NCBI RefSeq assembly: GCF_029080175.1
Contig: NZ_JARFJC010000046.1
Direction: 5' to 3' (one strand)
DNA: 64,000 bases
From: Luteipulveratus flavus
Lineage (GTDB): Bacteria > Actinomycetota > Actinomycetes > Actinomycetales > Dermatophilaceae
Shown: positions 17,444-25,183 of the stretch, in pieces
Position numbering within the stretch: position 1 is the first letter of the stretch
Layout: the number at the start of each line of letters is the position of its first letter
The notes under the pieces: generated by a model
Databases searched by the model: none
What the model was told of the DNA's origin: nothing
What the model saw: only the letters and a program-made list of their open reading frames with translations
Translations under genes and position numbers: made by a program

Positions 17444-18021
17444 GTGTTCTCGGTCGCGAACCGGTCCGCGGCTCGCTGGACGCGGTCGACGTAGGAGGCC
17501 CAGAAGCTCGCGTCGCCCACGTCGTCGTGGTCGGTGCCACCGCGACCGTCGACCGACTCCCGCAGGACGTCGGCGTGACCCGCGTGCTGGGCGGTCTCGG
17601 CGACCACGCGGACGAGCAGGTGCCCGAACGTGGTCCGGCGCCGGTCGGGCGACCACCAGGACACCTCGGCCGGGGCATCGAGCGGGAGCCGGACGATCGA
17701 GGTGTTGGTGTGTGACCAGACCGAGCGGTACAGACCGGTGATCTCCTCGCGGGACTCGGTCTCGGTGACCCACATGTCCGCGCCGTCCCAGATCGATCCG
17801 TCCGCCACCCAGGGCAGCGTCACCGACCACGGTCGTCCGACACAGTCGCCGAGGTAGGACGCCTCGATCCCGACGAGGTGCTTCACCAGCCCGAGCAGGT
17901 TGGTCCCGCTCGGGGTGAGCGGACGCCGTACGTCGTACTCGCTCGCGCCGTCCAGCGAGCGCAGCAGCGCGTCACGTGACTGCTGGAGGTAGTGCTGCAG
18001 GTCGCGGGAGACCGGGTCCAC
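17440..18021 (-). CDS. DinB-fold (DUF664) protein, possible thiol-dependent transferase
   Basis: 193 residues, a four-helix DinB/YfiT bundle: DLQHYLQQSRDALLRSLDGASEYDVRRPLTPSGTNLLGLVKHLVGIE, and HLLVRVVAETAQHAGHADVLRE. His in KHLVGIE and the HxxxAD-like HAGHADVL are the usual metal triad. In actinobacteria many such proteins use mycothiol; that is family knowledge, not shown here. GTG 18021 has TAGCGT 6 nt upstream. It is coupled to the YcaQ-like gene. Confidence 0.8.
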   Translation of the reverse strand: MDPVSRDLQHYLQQSRDALLRSLDGASEYDVRRPLTPSGTNLLGLVKHLVGIEASYLGDCVGRPWSVTLPWVADGSIWDGADMWVTETESREEITGLYRSVWSHTNTSIVRLPLDAPAEVSWWSPDRRRTTFGHLLVRVVAETAQHAGHADVLRESVDGRGGTDHDDVGDASFWASYVDRVQRAADRFATENT

Positions 18022-18027
18022 CCCCCG

Positions 18028-18033
18028 ACGCTA
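18028..18033 (-). promoter_or_regulatory. Candidate -10 element, leaderless start of the DUF664 gene
   Basis: TAGCGT on the minus strand ends 6 nt before GTG 18021. Confidence 0.5.
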
Positions 18034-18078
18034 TCGCCGTCGCCGGCTCCCCGACTCGGATCGCCGGGACCGGGTGCG

Positions 18079-19665
18079 TCAGCCGGCGTCGTAGGTGGTC
18101 ATCGGCTCCTGCAGCAGGCTCTTGGTCCCCTCGCGGATGGACAGCTCCTGCGGCGTCAGGTCGTACGTCACGCCGTCGTTGGTGACGGTCCATCCGTCTG
18201 CGGTGCGCTCGGGGAAGTCGATCTCGATGCCGTTGCCGTTCCTGACCGAGTAGCCGCGGTAGTAGTAGTCACCGACGGCTGTCTCGCAGATCGCGATCCG
18301 CGTGCTCGCCGACGCGGCGACCAGCACCGCAGGATCGGTCGCGTTGCACCTCGCCTCGGTGGGCGTCGTCCAGCCCTGGTAGTCGTACCCCGGACCGGAC
18401 AGCCCCAGCCCGGTGCGGACCGAGATCGGGCTCGACGCGGTCGAGGTGGTGGTGCTCGCGGGCGCCGACGAGCCGGTCGAGGACGTCGCCGGACTCGTGG
18501 ACGGCGGCGACGTGGTGCTGCTCGGGGGCGGCGTCGAGGCTGCGGCGGACGACCGGCCGCCGCTCGCGCTCTGCGGATCGTCCTGCAGGGCCGAGCGGAC
18601 CATGAGTCCCACCAGGACGACCACCACCAGCACCAGGACGCTCAGCAGGACGGGGACGACACGTCCGCTCTGGTCCGGCCGTGAGGTCCGCGGCGCTGCG
18701 GACGCCGGCACGTGTCCGTGCGGCATCGGGTCGGTCCGTGCTCCTGGCGGCCGTCCGCCCTGACCCGTGACCTGAGCGGCCGGACCGGCCGGACCGACTG
18801 CGGGCGGCGGCGTGGAGGCCCGGGACGTGGTCCCGCGGAGCGCGTCCCGGGCCGCACGGGCGAGCTCGCCCGCACTCGAGGGTCGCTGGCCGGGGTCCTT
18901 GGCCAACGCGCGCTGGAGGACACCGTCGAGCGCTGCGGGCGTGTGGGGCACGGCGCTGGACAGGTCCGGCGGACGCTGGTGCAGGTGGGCGCTGATCTGG
19001 GCACTCACCGTGCGGGCCGGGAACGGCGGTCGGCCGGTGAGGCACTCGTACAGCAGGCACCCCAGCGAGTAGACGTCCGCCCGAGGGGTGACCGGCGCGT
19101 CCTCGAACCGCTCCGGTGCCATGTAGGCGAAGGAGCCGATCGCGCTGCCGTGCGCGGTGAGCTTGCTCTCGTCGGCGCGGCTGGCGATGCCGAAGTCGGC
19201 CAGGTAGGCGAAGTCGTCGGCGGTGAGCAGGACGTTCTCGGGCTTGACGTCCCGATGGACGAGCCCGTCGGCGTGTGCGGCGTCCAGCGCCGCGGCCACC
19301 TGGCCGATGATGCTCACCGCACGCTCGGGAGCGAGGGCTCCCTCCTCGCGCAGCACCGAGCGCAGGTCGCGACCCTGCACCAGCCGCATGTCGATGTAGA
19401 GGACACCGTCGATGGCGCCGAAGTCGTGGATCGGGATGACGTGCGGCTCCTGGAGGCGGGCCGCCGTGCGCGCCTCCCGACGGAAGCGCTCCTGGTACGA
19501 GGGATCGGCAGCGAGCTGGGTGGGCAGCAGCTTCACCGCGACCGTGCGGTCCTTGACGGTGTCGTACGCGGTGTAGACCTCACCCATGCCGCCGCGTCCG
19601 AGCAGAGCACGCAGCTCGTACGGCCCGAACCGGCTCCCCACCCTGGCACCGCTCTCGTCGCTCAC
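18079..19665 (-). CDS. Membrane Ser/Thr protein kinase with an extracellular sensor domain
   Basis: 528 residues. Kinase domain ~12-275: P-loop LGRGGMGEVY, ATP Lys in VAVKLL, HRDVKPENVLL catalytic loop, ADFGIAS, and APERFE. A Pro/Ser-rich juxtamembrane linker precedes one membrane helix (VVPVLLSVLVLVVVVLVGLMV, ~340). Outside follow a Ser/Thr-rich stalk and a ~105-residue C-terminal domain with two cysteines (RCNATD, ICETAV) and many Tyr/Gly residues. There are no PASTA repeats, so it is not the PknB cell-wall type; the ligand is unknown. GTG 19665 has a GGGGGAGG ribosome site. Confidence 0.9.
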   Translation of the reverse strand: MSDESGARVGSRFGPYELRALLGRGGMGEVYTAYDTVKDRTVAVKLLPTQLAADPSYQERFRREARTAARLQEPHVIPIHDFGAIDGVLYIDMRLVQGRDLRSVLREEGALAPERAVSIIGQVAAALDAAHADGLVHRDVKPENVLLTADDFAYLADFGIASRADESKLTAHGSAIGSFAYMAPERFEDAPVTPRADVYSLGCLLYECLTGRPPFPARTVSAQISAHLHQRPPDLSSAVPHTPAALDGVLQRALAKDPGQRPSSAGELARAARDALRGTTSRASTPPPAVGPAGPAAQVTGQGGRPPGARTDPMPHGHVPASAAPRTSRPDQSGRVVPVLLSVLVLVVVVLVGLMVRSALQDDPQSASGGRSSAAASTPPPSSTTSPPSTSPATSSTGSSAPASTTTSTASSPISVRTGLGLSGPGYDYQGWTTPTEARCNATDPAVLVAASASTRIAICETAVGDYYYRGYSVRNGNGIEIDFPERTADGWTVTNDGVTYDLTPQELSIREGTKSLLQEPMTTYDAG

Positions 19666-19687
19666 GAACCGCCTCCCCCGCACAGCC

Positions 19688-19718
19688 GAGCACCCGTGGC
19701 GCGTCGCCACGGGTGCTC
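19688..19718 (-). terminator. Hairpin between padR and the kinase gene
   Basis: Perfect 14-bp stem (19688-19701 with 19705-19718) and a CGT loop, just after the end of the minus-strand PadR gene and 22 nt before the kinase start. Confidence 0.8.
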
Positions 19719-19731
19719 ACGATAGTGCTGG

Positions 19732-20367
19732 TCAGGTGTCGGAGGCGGTGTCCTCCTCGGCGAGGATGCGATAGACCGCTCGTCGGGTGTCGGCGAGCAG
19801 CGAGCGCGTCGCCGCGATCTGCTTATCGTCGCCCGCGACGACGACCTGCTGCACCGCCATGGCGAGCCGGCCGATCTCCTCGCGGGCGTCCAGGAACGAC
19901 GCGTGCGGGCTCGTCACCCGTTCGAAGGGGTCCGCGAGCTCGTCGGTGTGGGACGCGACGTACTCCCGTCCCGCGTCGGTCAGGGCGAACGTCTTGCGGC
20001 TGCCCTCGGCGGACTCCTGCTGGATCAGACCCTCGTCCTCCAGCAGGCCGAGCGCGGGGTAGACCGAGCCCGGGCCCGGCTTCCACAGGTCGCCCGTGCG
20101 CTCGGCAACGGTCTTGATGATCTGGTAGCCGTTCATCGGCTCCTGGCTCAGGAGGGCGAGGACGACGTTGCGTACGTCGCCGCGGCGCCCCCGACCGGGG
20201 CCTCGGCTGCCGCGTGGCATCCGCATGGCCGGCATGAGGTCGTCCCGCTCGTCACGACGACGGCCGCGGTGCGGACCTCGCCGGTGGCTGTCGCCTCGGC
20301 GTGGTCGTCCGCGCCCACCGGTGTCTCGGGGGCCTCGTCCGGGGTTCTCGTGATCGTGGTGATGCAT
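19732..20367 (-). CDS. PadR family transcriptional regulator with a His/Arg-rich N-terminus
   Basis: 211 residues. The first ~60 are low-complexity (HHHDHE, RRGPHRGRRRDERDD) and could bind metal or nucleic acid. The PadR winged helix follows: RNVVLALLSQEPMNGYQIIKTVAERTGDLWKPGPGSVYPALGLLEDEGLI and KTFALTDAGREY. A C-terminal helix (EEIGRLAMAVQQVV) provides dimerisation. PadR proteins repress adjacent genes and often themselves. ATG 20367 has GGAGAG upstream. A 170-nt leader contains a repeat pair likely to be its operator. No transporter is adjacent, so autoregulation is the safest inference. Confidence 0.88.
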   Translation of the reverse strand: MHHHDHENPGRGPRDTGGRGRPRRGDSHRRGPHRGRRRDERDDLMPAMRMPRGSRGPGRGRRGDVRNVVLALLSQEPMNGYQIIKTVAERTGDLWKPGPGSVYPALGLLEDEGLIQQESAEGSRKTFALTDAGREYVASHTDELADPFERVTSPHASFLDAREEIGRLAMAVQQVVVAGDDKQIAATRSLLADTRRAVYRILAEEDTASDT

Positions 20368-20488
20368 GGGTCTCTCCGTTCGATGAGCGGGACGACCTCG
20401 GGCCGGCGCCCTCCCCGGCGCCGACGGGTCCAGTCCCGCGGTGTGACCGGCTGCGACCGATGGGTCCAGCCGTATCGACGAGATGTCG

Positions 20489-20530
20489 TCGATATACCGA
20501 AAGCGTGCCACATCGATATATCGACGTCAA
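20489..20530 (-). promoter_or_regulatory. Promoter/operator candidate for padR
   Basis: TCGATATATCGA (20513-20524) is a perfect 12-bp palindrome, and TCGATATA recurs at 20489-20496, exactly 24 bp away. TTGACG (20530-20525 on the minus strand) could be the -35. No good -10 is seen at 17 nt. A+T-rich repeats upstream of a PadR gene fit an autoregulatory operator. Confidence 0.5.
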
Positions 20531-20537
20531 GGGCCGG

Positions 20538-20978
20538 TCAGGTGGACCGGGTCCCCAGCCACTCGCGCGAGGCGGCCACGAGGTCGTCACCGAGCGGCGA
20601 CGGGTTGTGGGCCACCTCCCACCGGAAGCCGTCCGGGTCGACGAAGTAGCCGGTGTAACCGCCCCACTCCCGTCGCTGCGCCGGGTGCACCTCCGACGCA
20701 CCCGCTGCCCGCGCGTCGGCAAGGACGCGGTCCACCTCGGCATCGTCAGTGACGTTGTGCGCCAACGTGATCGGCGCGAGTCCGGCCGCCGGCTCCCCGA
20801 CCTCCGCGACGAAGCTCGACCTCTCCCACAACGACAGGAGGACGCCCTGGGCGATCGGCAGCATGATGACGTCCTGCTCGTCGAGGACGCTGCGCCACCC
20901 CAGGCCCGCGACGTAGAAGGCGCGGGTGCGGTCCAGGTCCGCCACGGCCAGGGTCACGAAGTTGATCCGCTGCTCCAT
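20538..20978 (-). CDS. VOC (glyoxalase-like) family protein
   Basis: 146 residues. NFVTLAVADLDRTRAFYVAGLGWRS is module 1, and APITLAHNVTDDAEVDRVLADARAAGASEVHPAQRREWGGYTGYFVDPDGFRWEVAHNP is module 2 with DPDGFRWE, the usual C-terminal Glu ligand. It resembles small fosfomycin-resistance/glyoxalase relatives; the substrate is unknown. Leaderless -10 TAGGTT lies 6 nt upstream of ATG 20978. It may be cotranscribed toward padR, though a new promoter precedes padR. Confidence 0.85.
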   Translation of the reverse strand: MEQRINFVTLAVADLDRTRAFYVAGLGWRSVLDEQDVIMLPIAQGVLLSLWERSSFVAEVGEPAAGLAPITLAHNVTDDAEVDRVLADARAAGASEVHPAQRREWGGYTGYFVDPDGFRWEVAHNPSPLGDDLVAASREWLGTRST

Positions 20979-20984
20979 GGACCG

Positions 20985-20990
20985 AACCTA
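20985..20990 (-). promoter_or_regulatory. Candidate -10 element, leaderless start of the VOC gene
   Basis: TAGGTT on the minus strand ends 6 nt before ATG 20978, in the 73-bp gap divergent with the flavoprotein gene. Confidence 0.5.
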
Positions 20991-21051
20991 GGCGACTCGC
21001 CCGGCCCCCGGCCCGTGCCAACGCGGCGGCCGTCCCGAACGTCTCAACGTC

Positions 21052-22512
21052 ATGAGCACGATCACGCGTAGAGCGTTCCTGGGGGGAACGGCCGCGGCGG
21101 GAGCAACCGCCGCCCTGGCCACGACACGACCGGCACACGCCTCACCCGGCGTCCTGCTGAGCGCCGCACCGACGAGGGACGACTGGATCGCCTTCGCCCG
21201 GACCATGGACGGCGCAGTGCTGCTGCCCGGGTCCACGCAGTACGCCTCGGCCAAGCTGCTCTTCGACACCCGGTACGACGGCGCCTCACCGGCCGCCGTC
21301 GTCCAGGTCCGCAGCCAGGCCGACGTCCAGCGCTCGATGCTCTTCGCCGCCCGTTACGGCCTCAAGGTCGCCCCGCGCAGCGGTGGGCACTCCTACATCG
21401 GCGCCTCGGCCGCCAACGGCACGATGGTGCTGGACACCCGCCAGTACGCCTCGGTGTCCTACAACGCCTCCGACGGGACCGCGCTCGTCTTCTCCGGCGC
21501 CGGCCTGTACACGGTCCACAGCACACTCGCGGCCCGCGGGCGCACGATCCCGACCGGCACCTGCCCGACCGTGGGTGCCGCCGGCCTCACCCTCGGCGGC
21601 GGCCTCGGCGTCGAGTCCCGGCAGTGGGGAGTGACCTCCGACCGCCTCTCGCGCGTCTCCCTCGTCCTTCCCGACGGGCGGGCCCTGAGCGCGTCCGCGA
21701 CGTCCAACGCCGACCTCTTCTGGGCCGTCCGGGGCGGCGGCGGGGGCAACGTGGCGTTCGTGACGGCGATGACGTTCCGCACCCACACCGCCGGCAGCAA
21801 GGGCATCTTCTCGTTGACGTTCCCGTCGTCGGCCGGCACCAAGGTGCTGACCGGATGGGCCCGGTGGAGCCTCAGCGCCTACTACAGCCGCTGGGCGAAC
21901 GTGCACGTCGATGCTCTCGGCAACGGGTCGATCTCCGTGCGCATCACCGGCGTCACCAACGCCGGTGACGAGCGCGCGGCGGCGAGCAGCCTCATCAGCA
22001 GCATCGGCGTGACGCCCTCGGCCGCGAGCTACCGGCAGCTGGGCTACCTGGACGCGGTGAAGTACCTCGGCGGTGGGACGACCTCCGCCCGGCAGGGCTT
22101 CGCCGCGGGCTCGGACATCCTGTGGACCATGCCGTCGGACACCGCGGGCCAGGTGCTGGGCGCGGTCGCGGCCCGCTCACGTGCCGGTGGGCGCGGATCG
22201 GCGATCCTCGACCCGCTGACCGGCGCGCTCAACATCCCGGCGGCGTCGTCGACCGCCTTCCCCTGGCGGGACCACCTGGCGTCCGTGCAGTGGTACGTCG
22301 GGGTCGGCAGCTCCAGCGGGTACACCTCGGCGTACTCCTGGATCAACCAGGCCCACCAGATGCTGGCGGGCCGGTCGGCGGGTGGGTACGTCAACTACCT
22401 GGAGTCCGGTCAGCCGGCGAGCCGCTACTACGCCGGCAACTTCTCCCGGCTCACCTCGCTGCGTCAGACGTACGACCCGTCGCGACGGCTCTACTCCGGC
22501 CTCAGCTTCTGA
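21052..22512 (+). CDS. Tat-exported FAD oxidoreductase with bicovalent flavin (berberine-bridge type)
   Basis: 486 residues. The Tat signal TITRRAFLGGTAAAGATAAL (residues 3-22) ends near AHA-S (~31). The PCMH FAD domain has SGGHSYIG with His113 and GTCPTVGAAGLTLGGGLG with Cys171. Together these give the 8-alpha-His, 6-S-Cys double flavin linkage of glucooligosaccharide and berberine-bridge oxidases. The C-terminal BBE region (GGYVNYLESGQPASRYYAGNFSRL...YDPSRRLYS) is intact. Expected chemistry is O2-dependent oxidation of a sugar or alkaloid-like alcohol outside the cell. Folded export with FAD bound would use the TatA/TatC encoded in this window. Confidence 0.92.
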   Translation: MSTITRRAFLGGTAAAGATAALATTRPAHASPGVLLSAAPTRDDWIAFARTMDGAVLLPGSTQYASAKLLFDTRYDGASPAAVVQVRSQADVQRSMLFAARYGLKVAPRSGGHSYIGASAANGTMVLDTRQYASVSYNASDGTALVFSGAGLYTVHSTLAARGRTIPTGTCPTVGAAGLTLGGGLGVESRQWGVTSDRLSRVSLVLPDGRALSASATSNADLFWAVRGGGGGNVAFVTAMTFRTHTAGSKGIFSLTFPSSAGTKVLTGWARWSLSAYYSRWANVHVDALGNGSISVRITGVTNAGDERAAASSLISSIGVTPSAASYRQLGYLDAVKYLGGGTTSARQGFAAGSDILWTMPSDTAGQVLGAVAARSRAGGRGSAILDPLTGALNIPAASSTAFPWRDHLASVQWYVGVGSSSGYTSAYSWINQAHQMLAGRSAGGYVNYLESGQPASRYYAGNFSRLTSLRQTYDPSRRLYSGLSF

Positions 22513-22520
22513 GCGGTTCA

Positions 22521-22548
22521 CGCCACCCGATCACGCGATCGGGTGGCG
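22521..22548 (+). terminator. Hairpin terminator after the flavoprotein gene
   Basis: Perfect 12-bp stem (22521-22532 with 22537-22548), ACGC loop, 8 nt after the stop codon. No U tract follows. Confidence 0.85.
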
Positions 22549-22553
22549 TGTGC

Positions 22554-22559
22554 CACAGT
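22554..22559 (+). promoter_or_regulatory. Candidate -10 element of the MFS transporter gene
   Basis: CACAGT ends 7 nt before GTG 22567, a CANNNT variant of the leaderless pattern. Confidence 0.35.
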
Positions 22560-22566
22560 TCCGTCC

Positions 22567-23958
22567 GTGACTGAGGCCGACACGGCGTACGCGCAGGACC
22601 TGGAACCCGCGTCCCGGGAGTACCTGCAGCGTCGCTGGTACTGGTACGACTGGGCGAACTCCGCATACGCCACCACGATCGCGGCGGTCCTGATCGCCCC
22701 GTACCTGACCGCGGTGGCCAAAGAGGCCGCCTGTCCGGGCATCGCCGACGGCGAGACCTGCCGGACGAACCTGGACGTCCTCGGGATCGGCATCGCGCCC
22801 GGCTCGCTGGCGCCGTTCACCATCACGGTGTCGACGCTGCTGTCGGCCCTCGTGCTGATCTTCGTGGGCGGCATCGCCGACCGGTCCGAGCGGCCGACGC
22901 GCCTGCTCGGCGCCTTCGCGTGGACCGGCGCCGCCTCCGCCTGCCTGATGTACTTCATCGCGGGCACCAGCTGGCAGCTGGGCGTCGTGCTGATCATCGT
23001 GTCGAACCTGTGCTTCGGGGCGTCGATGGTGGTGTACGACGCGCTCCTGGTCCGGATCGCGCCACCCGACGATCGGGACCGGGTCTCCAGCCGGGGCTGG
23101 GCGTTCGGATACTTCGGCGGCGGCGTCCTGCTCGCCCTCAACCTGTTCGTCCTCAGCGCGCACGACGCGCTCGGGATGTCCGAGGGCATGGCCGTGCGCA
23201 TCAGCCTGCTGAGCGCAGGCCTGTGGTGGGCCGGCTTCACGATCATCCCCGTGCGCGGGCTGCGCTCCCTGACCGGCACCGTCGCCACGCCGGCGGCCCG
23301 GTCGGCCGGCGTCGTGCGCGGCAGCCTGGTCCAGCTGCGGAGCACCTTCGGTGAGCTGCGGCGCTACCCGCAGACGCTGCAGTTCCTGGTCGCCTACCTC
23401 TTCTTCAACGACGGCATCCAGACCGTCATCAGCAGCGCCAGCCTGTACGGCAAGGAGGAGCTGGGATTCTCGGCCAACCAGCTCGTGATCACCATCCTGC
23501 TCGTGCAGTTCGTCGCGTTCGGCGGCGCGCTGCTGTTCGGACGGCTCGCGCGCACGTACGGCGCGACGCGCCTCATCCTCTGGGGACTGGGCCTGTGGGT
23601 GCTGGTCGTGGTCGCGGCGTTCTTCCTGCCGGCCGGGCGGTTCGGCCCCTGGCTGGCCCTCGGGGTCGGTATCGGCATCGTGCTGGGCGGCACCCAGGCT
23701 CTCTCCCGCTCGCTGTACAGCCAGCTCATCCCGCGCGGTCGCGAGTCGGAGTTCTTCAGCCTCTACCAGGCCATGGAACGGGGAACGAGCTGGTTCGGGA
23801 CGCTGCTGTTCGGGCTGGTGTACCAGCTGGCGCACTCCTACCGGCTGTCGATCATCGCCCTCATCGTCTTCTTCGTCCTGGGCGGGACGCTGCTCGCCCG
23901 CTGTGACGTCCGAGCCGGCATCCGGGCGGCGGGAAACACACCCTCCAGGGTGGTCTGA
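22567..23958 (+). CDS. UMF1/Atg22-like MFS transporter
   Basis: About 463 residues with 12 predicted membrane segments. RRWYWYDWANSAYATTIAAVLIAPYL near the N-terminus is the signature of the UMF1 (Atg22-like) MFS family. RDRVSSRGWAFGYFGGGVLLALN and GGTQALSRSLYSQLIPRGRESEFFSLYQAMERGTSWFG are other family motifs. Relatives in yeast export amino acids from the vacuole; bacterial substrates are mostly unknown. The start GTG 22567 is chosen because an upstream GTG at 22543 lies inside the terminator hairpin. Confidence 0.85.
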   Translation: MTEADTAYAQDLEPASREYLQRRWYWYDWANSAYATTIAAVLIAPYLTAVAKEAACPGIADGETCRTNLDVLGIGIAPGSLAPFTITVSTLLSALVLIFVGGIADRSERPTRLLGAFAWTGAASACLMYFIAGTSWQLGVVLIIVSNLCFGASMVVYDALLVRIAPPDDRDRVSSRGWAFGYFGGGVLLALNLFVLSAHDALGMSEGMAVRISLLSAGLWWAGFTIIPVRGLRSLTGTVATPAARSAGVVRGSLVQLRSTFGELRRYPQTLQFLVAYLFFNDGIQTVISSASLYGKEELGFSANQLVITILLVQFVAFGGALLFGRLARTYGATRLILWGLGLWVLVVVAAFFLPAGRFGPWLALGVGIGIVLGGTQALSRSLYSQLIPRGRESEFFSLYQAMERGTSWFGTLLFGLVYQLAHSYRLSIIALIVFFVLGGTLLARCDVRAGIRAAGNTPSRVV

Positions 23959-23974
23959 GGCCGTCGCCCGCGTC

Positions 23975-24000
23975 GCCGGTGTGAGAGACATCACACCGGC
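23975..24000 (+). terminator. Hairpin terminator after the MFS gene
   Basis: 10-bp perfect stem (23975-23984 with 23991-24000) around GAGACA, 16 nt after the stop. Confidence 0.8.
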
Positions 24001-24003
24001 CAA

Positions 24004-24031
24004 CTTGACGTGCGCCTACGGCGTCTATCAC
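24004..24031 (+). promoter_or_regulatory. Possible housekeeping promoter of rbpA
   Basis: TTGACG at 24004-24009 precedes an A+T-rich TATCACATTGT. The best -10 match gives only a 15-nt spacer, so the assignment is weak. It lies upstream of the stress promoter. Confidence 0.3.
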
Positions 24032-24093
24032 ATTGTCAGGCTGAAGATGCACGTTTCAAAGATTTCAATCCGGACAACCTACGTGCACCTGCT

Positions 24094-24119
24094 GGAACAC
24101 CGGCCGGGTCTTGTCCGTT
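24094..24119 (+). promoter_or_regulatory. SigR/SigH-type (thiol-oxidative stress) promoter of rbpA
   Basis: GGAAC (24094-24098), 17 nt, CGTT (24116-24119), matching the GGAAY-N17-CGTT form used by Streptomyces SigR and mycobacterial SigH. Streptomyces rbpA is a known SigR target. The predicted transcript starts near 24126, leaving a ~60-nt leader. Confidence 0.75.
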
Positions 24120-24185
24120 GCACCGCATAGGAAGCCGCAGCACCTGGTGATGGGGGCGGCCCGGTAGACGTTGGGAGAGATGATC

Positions 24186-24545
24186 ATGGCAGAGCGTTCA
24201 CTTCGAGGCACGAACCTCAGCACGCTGTCGCTGGAGTCCGACGAGGGTGTGTCGTTCAGCGATCGCCAGATCGTCCGTTACTCCTGCCCGGAGGGTCACA
24301 TCAGTGAGCTCCCCTTCTCGGTCGAGGCCGACGTGCCCGGCCTGTGGGAGTGCCGCTGCGGCCTGGAGGCGAAGCTGGTCGACGGCCCCGAGCCCGAGCG
24401 CAAGCCCACCAAGCACCAGCGCACCCACTGGGACATGCTGCTGGAGCGTCGCTCCATCCCCGAGCTGGAGGAGCTGCTCGAGGAGCGACTCGCCCTGCTG
24501 CGGGCCTCGCGCGGTGAGAAGCCGCGCCGCAAGCGCAGCGCCTGA
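24186..24545 (+). CDS. rbpA: RNA polymerase-binding protein RbpA
   Basis: 119 residues, the usual size. MAERSLRGTNLSTLSLESDEGV is the conserved N-terminal tail. The core domain holds YSCPEGH and WECRCG, a potential zinc site. KPTKHQRTHWDMLLERRSIPELEELLEERLALLR is the basic linker and sigma-interaction helix that binds sigma-A region 1.2/2. It stabilises the open complex and supports rifampicin tolerance and stress recovery. GGGAGA precedes ATG 24186. Location next to fxsA/ppm/lnt is conserved in actinobacteria. Confidence 0.97.
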   Translation: MAERSLRGTNLSTLSLESDEGVSFSDRQIVRYSCPEGHISELPFSVEADVPGLWECRCGLEAKLVDGPEPERKPTKHQRTHWDMLLERRSIPELEELLEERLALLRASRGEKPRRKRSA

Positions 24546-24552
24546 TCATCCG

Positions 24553-24597
24553 ACGACAGAGCCCCTGCCGACTCACGGTCGGCAGGGGCTCTGTCGT
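24553..24597. terminator. Strong bidirectional terminator between rbpA and fxsA
   Basis: 20-bp perfect stem (24553-24572 with 24578-24597), TCACG loop, between convergent genes. Confidence 0.92.
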
Positions 24598-24602
24598 GTC
24601 GC

Positions 24603-25163
24603 TCACTTGTCGACGATCCGGCCCTCGATGACCGGCGGGTCCTCCGGTCCGTCCGGACGTCCCGACGGCGGCCGCGTCGGCTCGTCGCGCTCGACCTGGC
24701 CCGGGACGACGTCGCCGAACGGGCTGCGCCCGGCTCCCCCGTAGACCCGGACGCCGGGCACCCGCAGCGCGCCCCGCGAGGCCAGGAAGCGGGCGAGGGA
24801 GCGGACCGGGCCGTGGCTGGCCGGCACCAGCAGGATCAGCCCGAGCAGCGCCGTGAAGTACCCGGGGAGGGCCAGCAGCCCGCCCCCGACGAGGTTGATG
24901 ACGGCGTCCCCGGCGCGACGCTCGGGGGCTCGCCCGGTGCGACGCATCTCGCGCAGCTCACGCCAGGACCGCCGGCTCGTCCGCGACACCACGGCGACGC
25001 CGGCGACGGACAGCGCCAGGAGCAGCAGGAGGGTCCACCAGCCGATGAGCCTGGACGAGACGATGACCAGCACCACCTCGATGAGCAGGATCAGCAAGGG
25101 GGCCGCTCGCAGCAGCCGGACCCAGACAGGCCGGTGCGGTGCGCCCGTGCTGCTGTACGCCAT
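24603..25163 (-). CDS. fxsA: FxsA family membrane protein
   Basis: 186 residues. Membrane segments APLLILLIEVVLVIVSSRLIGWWTLLLLLALSVAGVAVV (two) and LLALPGYFTALLGLILLVP. The motif DAVINLVGGGLLALPGYFT is the conserved FxsA core (GD-x9-GGxLLxxPGFxTD-like). A Pro-rich C-terminal tail is cytoplasmic. E. coli FxsA counters phage T7 exclusion by F plasmid; the native role is unknown. GGAGGAGAC ribosome site. It follows ppm by 20 nt in the same direction, so probably the last gene of the lnt-ppm-fxsA operon. Confidence 0.85.
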   Translation of the reverse strand: MAYSSTGAPHRPVWVRLLRAAPLLILLIEVVLVIVSSRLIGWWTLLLLLALSVAGVAVVSRTSRRSWRELREMRRTGRAPERRAGDAVINLVGGGLLALPGYFTALLGLILLVPASHGPVRSLARFLASRGALRVPGVRVYGGAGRSPFGDVVPGQVERDEPTRPPSGRPDGPEDPPVIEGRIVDK

Positions 25164-25183
25164 GTCGTCTCCTCCGACCACGC

